From positions 1 to 17,748 of the forward strand of contig CANHIR010000018.1 of NCBI GenBank assembly GCA_947461015.1: 17,748 nucleotides of DNA, written 5' to 3'. The DNA comes from Bacteroidota bacterium (lineage in GTDB: Bacteria; Bacteroidota; Bacteroidia; Chitinophagales; Chitinophagaceae). The translations under genes and the position numbers were made by a program. The notes under the pieces were generated by a model that saw only the letters and a list, made by a program, of their open reading frames with translations, was not told the DNA's origin and did not search any database. Below, piece after piece: positions 15,245 through 17,748 of this stretch; position 1 is the stretch's first letter, and the number at the start of each line of letters is the position of its first letter.

Positions 15245-16066
15245 TTATTTTGAAACAGGGAACAACCTTTGTTTCATGGCTTCATATAAAACAATGCCAG
15301 CAGCTACCGATACGTTGAAAGAATCAAAATTCGTTGCCATTGGGATTTTAAAAAAATAATCCGCTGCTTTTGCTAAATATGGCTGAACCCCTCTGCCCTC
15401 ATCCCCCATTATTATACAAGAAGGAACATTGAAATCCAACTCATGTACATTTTTATCAGCACGCATTTCAGAAGTAAAAACTTGAATACCATTTAAATGT
15501 AAATCGTCCACCGCTTTTAATAAGCTACTCACCCTAACTACATGAATATGTTCCAAAGCGCCTGCACTACTTTTAAAAGCTTCCTCGTTTAAAGCGCCCA
15601 CTCCCTTATCAGGAATAATCAAAGCTTGTGCACCACAACAATGTATACTTCTACTAATGGCTCCAATATTTCTTACATCTGTTACGCCGTCCAACATTAC
15701 AAAAAGTGGTGTCTCCCCTTTGGCTACCACAAAATCAATCACTTCCTGCAAATCCAAATATTTCACATTTGAAATAAAAGCCAGCACCCCTTGGTGATTG
15801 GCTTTTGTCATTCCATTTAATTTTTCAATTGGTACCAATTGAACTGGTATGGTTCTTTCTCTAGCAAATTGCTTTATTTCATTCAATCCTTCCCCTTGCG
15901 CATTTTTTTGGATTAATATCTTTTCAATATTCGCTCCAGATTCCAAGGATTCTATTAAAGGTTGACGACCAATAATAAATTTTCGCTCCGTCGTAAAACT
16001 AGGTCTTGGACTAAATTTTCTTGGTCCCGAAAATTTTCTTTCTGGTCTATTGTTTCTCTCCTGCAT
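15245..16066 (-). CDS. rlmB: 23S rRNA (guanosine-2'-O)-methyltransferase, RlmB/TrmH (SpoU) family
   Basis: A knotted SPOUT methyltransferase that uses S-adenosylmethionine to 2'-O-methylate RNA ribose, in RlmB at G2251 of 23S rRNA. The N-terminal substrate-binding domain spans ~29-100 (IIGRQPLIESLESG, GMTKANHQGVLAFI). The three SpoU motifs are present: LDGVTDVRNIGAISRS (125-140), CIIMGDEGRGV (217-227) and IPMATNFDSFNVSVAAGI (241-258). In motif 3 Phe250 replaces the usual Leu of SLNVSVA, a conservative change. The first ~28 residues form a basic, Arg/Lys/Pro-rich disordered tail not found in E. coli RlmB, probably for RNA contact. The 273-residue length includes this tail. It sits between the Nudix gene (18-base gap) and the GSCFA gene (7-base gap). 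Assignment to G2251 over another SpoU target is by similarity. Confidence 0.88.
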   Translation of the reverse strand: MQERNNRPERKFSGPRKFSPRPSFTTERKFIIGRQPLIESLESGANIEKILIQKNAQGEGLNEIKQFARERTIPVQLVPIEKLNGMTKANHQGVLAFISNVKYLDLQEVIDFVVAKGETPLFVMLDGVTDVRNIGAISRSIHCCGAQALIIPDKGVGALNEEAFKSSAGALEHIHVVRVSSLLKAVDDLHLNGIQVFTSEMRADKNVHELDFNVPSCIIMGDEGRGVQPYLAKAADYFFKIPMATNFDSFNVSVAAGIVLYEAMKQRLFPVSK

Positions 16067-16084
16067 GGTTCAAAGTTAAAGTTT

Positions 16085-16633
16085 TTACTGCGCTTTCAGT
16101 AATGCCCATTTTAAAATGGCAGCCACTGATATAGAATCGGTAATACTCCCATTCATTACCCAATCCACTGCCTGCGCAAATGGCATCTTCATTATTTTCA
16201 AATCTTCCGTTTCTTCTGGTTCAGCAGCTCCCGCAATTAAATCCTGGGCAACATACACTACCGCAAATTCGTCTGATACTGAATTGGAAACATGCATTTG
16301 TAAGATTTCTGTCCATTTACCAGCTTCAAAACCAGTTTCTTCTTTTAATTCTCGTTTGGCTGCGGTTAGCCAGTCTGTTCCTTCCGGGCATCCCCCTTCT
16401 GGAATTTCCCAACTATATAAATCCAAAGGAAAACGATATTGGCCAACCAAATAGGTATTGTCATCAGCGTCTAATGCAATGACCCCAATGGCAACATTTT
16501 TAAAATGTACTTTGCCATATATACCCTCATTCCCAGCAGGGGTGATTACCTTGTACTCCGTTAAATTAATCCAAGGATTGTCATATTTTATTTCACTACT
16601 TAACTTTTTCCAAGGATTTATTTGATCTTCCAT
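16085..16633 (-). CDS. Nudix hydrolase, ADP-ribose pyrophosphatase-like
   Basis: A cytosolic pyrophosphohydrolase that cleaves a nucleoside diphosphate linked to another group. The organisation resembles ADP-ribose or nucleotide-sugar pyrophosphatases: an N-terminal strand region with NPWKKLSSEIKYDNPWINL, then VGQYRFPLDLYSWEIPEGG (63-81) leading into the Nudix box. The catalytic core RELKEETGF (94-102) is intact with Glu98 and Glu99. In the consensus G-x5-E-x7-REUxEExGU, the first glutamate is Thr87 here (GCPEGTDWLTAAK), a mild deviation that usually spares activity. The C-terminal DEFAVVYVAQDL segment and Glu-rich loop (138-144) are typical. The 182-residue length is normal. It appears to be the first gene of the six-gene series ending at trhO, and lies downstream of the metK terminator. 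Confidence 0.9.
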   Translation of the reverse strand: MEDQINPWKKLSSEIKYDNPWINLTEYKVITPAGNEGIYGKVHFKNVAIGVIALDADDNTYLVGQYRFPLDLYSWEIPEGGCPEGTDWLTAAKRELKEETGFEAGKWTEILQMHVSNSVSDEFAVVYVAQDLIAGAAEPEETEDLKIMKMPFAQAVDWVMNGSITDSISVAAILKWALLKAQ

Positions 16634-16676
16634 AACTCAAACGGGTTTAATATAAATTATTTTTAAATCTTAAAAT

Positions 16677-16711
16677 AAAAAGCCCGTCCAGAAAAATCGG
16701 AACGGGCTTTT
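16677..16711 (-). terminator. Intrinsic terminator after metK
   Basis: AAAAGCCCGT (16678-16687) pairs with ACGGGCTTTT (16702-16711), a 10-base-pair stem with a 14-base loop. On the minus strand the stem runs into a T-rich tail (TTTTATTTT). It is 15 bases beyond the metK stop and separates metK from the Nudix gene, which therefore needs its own promoter within the 93-base gap; no exact TAnnTTTG is visible there. Confidence 0.85.
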
Positions 16712-16726
16712 ATGAGTATCATTCAA

Positions 16727-17748
16727 TTATTTTAAACCGAAAGCTTTTTTAACTTTCGCTACATAATCTAATTTCTCCCAAGTAAATAATTCTACTTTCA
16801 TCACCTTCTTTTTACCATCCGGAGTCGTAAAAGTTTTAGTAACTGTTTCATTCTTGCGGCCCATGTGTCCATAAGCAGCAGTTTCACTATACATTGGGGT
16901 TCTTAACTTTAATCTTTGCTCAATAAAGTAAGGACGCATATCAAATACACTTTCTACTAATTTACCAATTTGACCATCTGTTAATTTTACTTTAGCAGTG
17001 CCGTATGTATTTACGTTAATGGATGTTGGTTTAGCAACTCCAATTGCATAAGATACTTGCACTAATACTTCAGAAGCCACGCCAGCAGCAACTAAGTTTT
17101 TAGCAATATGACGTGTTGCATAAGCAGCAGAACGGTCTACTTTACTAGGATCTTTTCCAGAGAAAGCACCACCACCATGCGCACCTTTACCGCCATAAGT
17201 GTCTACGATAATTTTACGACCCGTTAACCCCGTATCTCCGTGTGGTCCACCAATTACAAACTTACCTGTTGGGTTAATATGATATTTAATGTCGTTGTTA
17301 AACAACTTAGCGTATTTCTTGTATTTCGCCTTTACTCTTGGAATTAAAATATCAACAATATCTTTTTTGATTTTCGCTAACATCTTTCCCTCTGCATCAA
17401 AATCATCATGTTGCGTACTCACTACAATCGCGTCAATTCTCACTGGCTCGTTCTTGTCGTTGTACTCTAATGTTACTTGAGATTTTGCGTCGGGACGTAA
17501 ATATTTAATGGCCTTGTTCTCTCTTCTTAAGGCAGCCAATTCAATTAAAATTTTGTGCGCTAAGTCCAATGCCAATGGCATGAAGTCTTCAGTTTCATTG
17601 GTTGCATAACCAAACATCATTCCTTGGTCACCAGCACCTTGCTCTTCCTTCTTCTTTTTATCTACTCCTTGGTTGATATCAGCAGATTGTTCGTGGATCG
17701 CAGATAATACACCACAGCTATCCGCTTCAAACATATATTCACTCTTAG
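16727..17748 (-). CDS. metK: S-adenosylmethionine synthetase (5' truncated by window)
   Basis: Makes S-adenosylmethionine from ATP and methionine, the methyl donor used by enzymes such as RlmB. The reading frame stays open to the window edge: the codons before the internal Met at 17734 give K-S-E-Y, continuing the family's GYTKSE.. segment, so the true start is outside. About 340 residues are visible; a full Bacteroidota enzyme is ~420, so roughly the first 80 are missing, including the HPDK motif. Counting from the internal Met, the visible motifs are [10 protein letters not shown] (15-24), [11 protein letters not shown] (33-43), VVSTQHDDF (104-112), [13 protein letters not shown] (162-174) and [19 protein letters not shown] (187-205). 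All key C-terminal and central motifs are intact. It ends at its own terminator. The long Lys-rich insert DKKKKEEQ (25-32) matches Bacteroidota forms. Confidence 0.95.
   Translation of the reverse strand, partial: KSEYMFEADSCGVLSAIHEQSADINQGVDKKKKEEQGAGDQGMMFGYATNETEDFMPLALDLAHKILIELAALRRENKAIKYLRPDAKSQVTLEYNDKNEPVRIDAIVVSTQHDDFDAEGKMLAKIKKDIVDILIPRVKAKYKKYAKLFNNDIKYHINPTGKFVIGGPHGDTGLTGRKIIVDTYGGKGAHGGGAFSGKDPSKVDRSAAYATRHIAKNLVAAGVASEVLVQVSYAIGVAKPTSINVNTYGTAKVKLTDGQIGKLVESVFDMRPYFIEQRLKLRTPMYSETAAYGHMGRKNETVTKTFTTPDGKKKVMKVELFTWEKLDYVAKVKKAFGLK

Noticed and set aside
16116..16482. Two plus-strand frames opposite the Nudix gene
   Set aside because: They cover the Nudix box on the other strand; conserved coding sequence explains them.
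17732..17734. ATG as the start of metK
   Set aside because: The frame continues upstream with the family sequence K-S-E-Y to the window edge, and the conserved N-terminal motifs are missing without it.
1..17748. Search for CRISPR arrays, transposases, phage genes, toxin-antitoxin pairs, defence genes, tRNA or rRNA
   Set aside because: None seen on either strand; every sizeable frame is accounted for by the genes listed.

Overview
This is an AT-rich, gene-dense bacterial chromosome segment. It most likely comes from a member of the Bacteroidota, perhaps the Chitinophagaceae. The evidence is a TonB-dependent receptor with an N-terminal carboxypeptidase-regulatory-like domain, a GSCFA protein, an oversized signal peptidase I, start codons without clear Shine-Dalgarno sequences, and two matches to the Bacteroidota -7 element TAnnTTTG. 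The family-level placement is inference.

Left part (1-3500): the 3' end of topA converges on a membrane fatty acid desaturase, with a bidirectional hairpin terminator between them. A 200-base divergent gap leads to a two-gene unit. It encodes a degenerate transglutaminase-like (SirB1-type) protein and an O6-alkylguanine-DNA alkyltransferase, with stop and start codons overlapping. This unit ends in a 9-base tail-to-tail overlap with cytidine deaminase, which is the second gene of a lepB-cdd pair.

Middle (3500-10200): on the minus strand lie signal peptidase I, the E1 beta subunit of pyruvate dehydrogenase, and a 968-residue TonB-dependent receptor. Hairpin terminators follow pdhB and the receptor gene. 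The SAICAR synthase gene purC diverges from the receptor gene on the plus strand.

Right part (10200-17748): a closely spaced minus-strand series runs Nudix hydrolase, RlmB-type rRNA methyltransferase, GSCFA protein, penicillin-acylase-family hydrolase, small four-helix membrane protein, and TrhO-type tRNA hydroxylase. Gaps are 18, 7, 29, 23 and 59 bases, so co-transcription is plausible. The metK gene, with its own terminator, enters from the right edge and is cut by the window end.

Most genes are housekeeping: DNA topology and repair, nucleotide metabolism, RNA modification, S-adenosylmethionine supply, pyruvate oxidation and protein export. I saw no CRISPR array, insertion sequence, phage gene, defence system, rRNA or tRNA, and no clear undescribed system. 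The parts most worth a second look are the acylase/GSCFA/small membrane protein cluster, the hairpin just before the acylase start, the alanine-rich insert in the receptor, and the transglutaminase-like protein that appears to lack its usual histidine.
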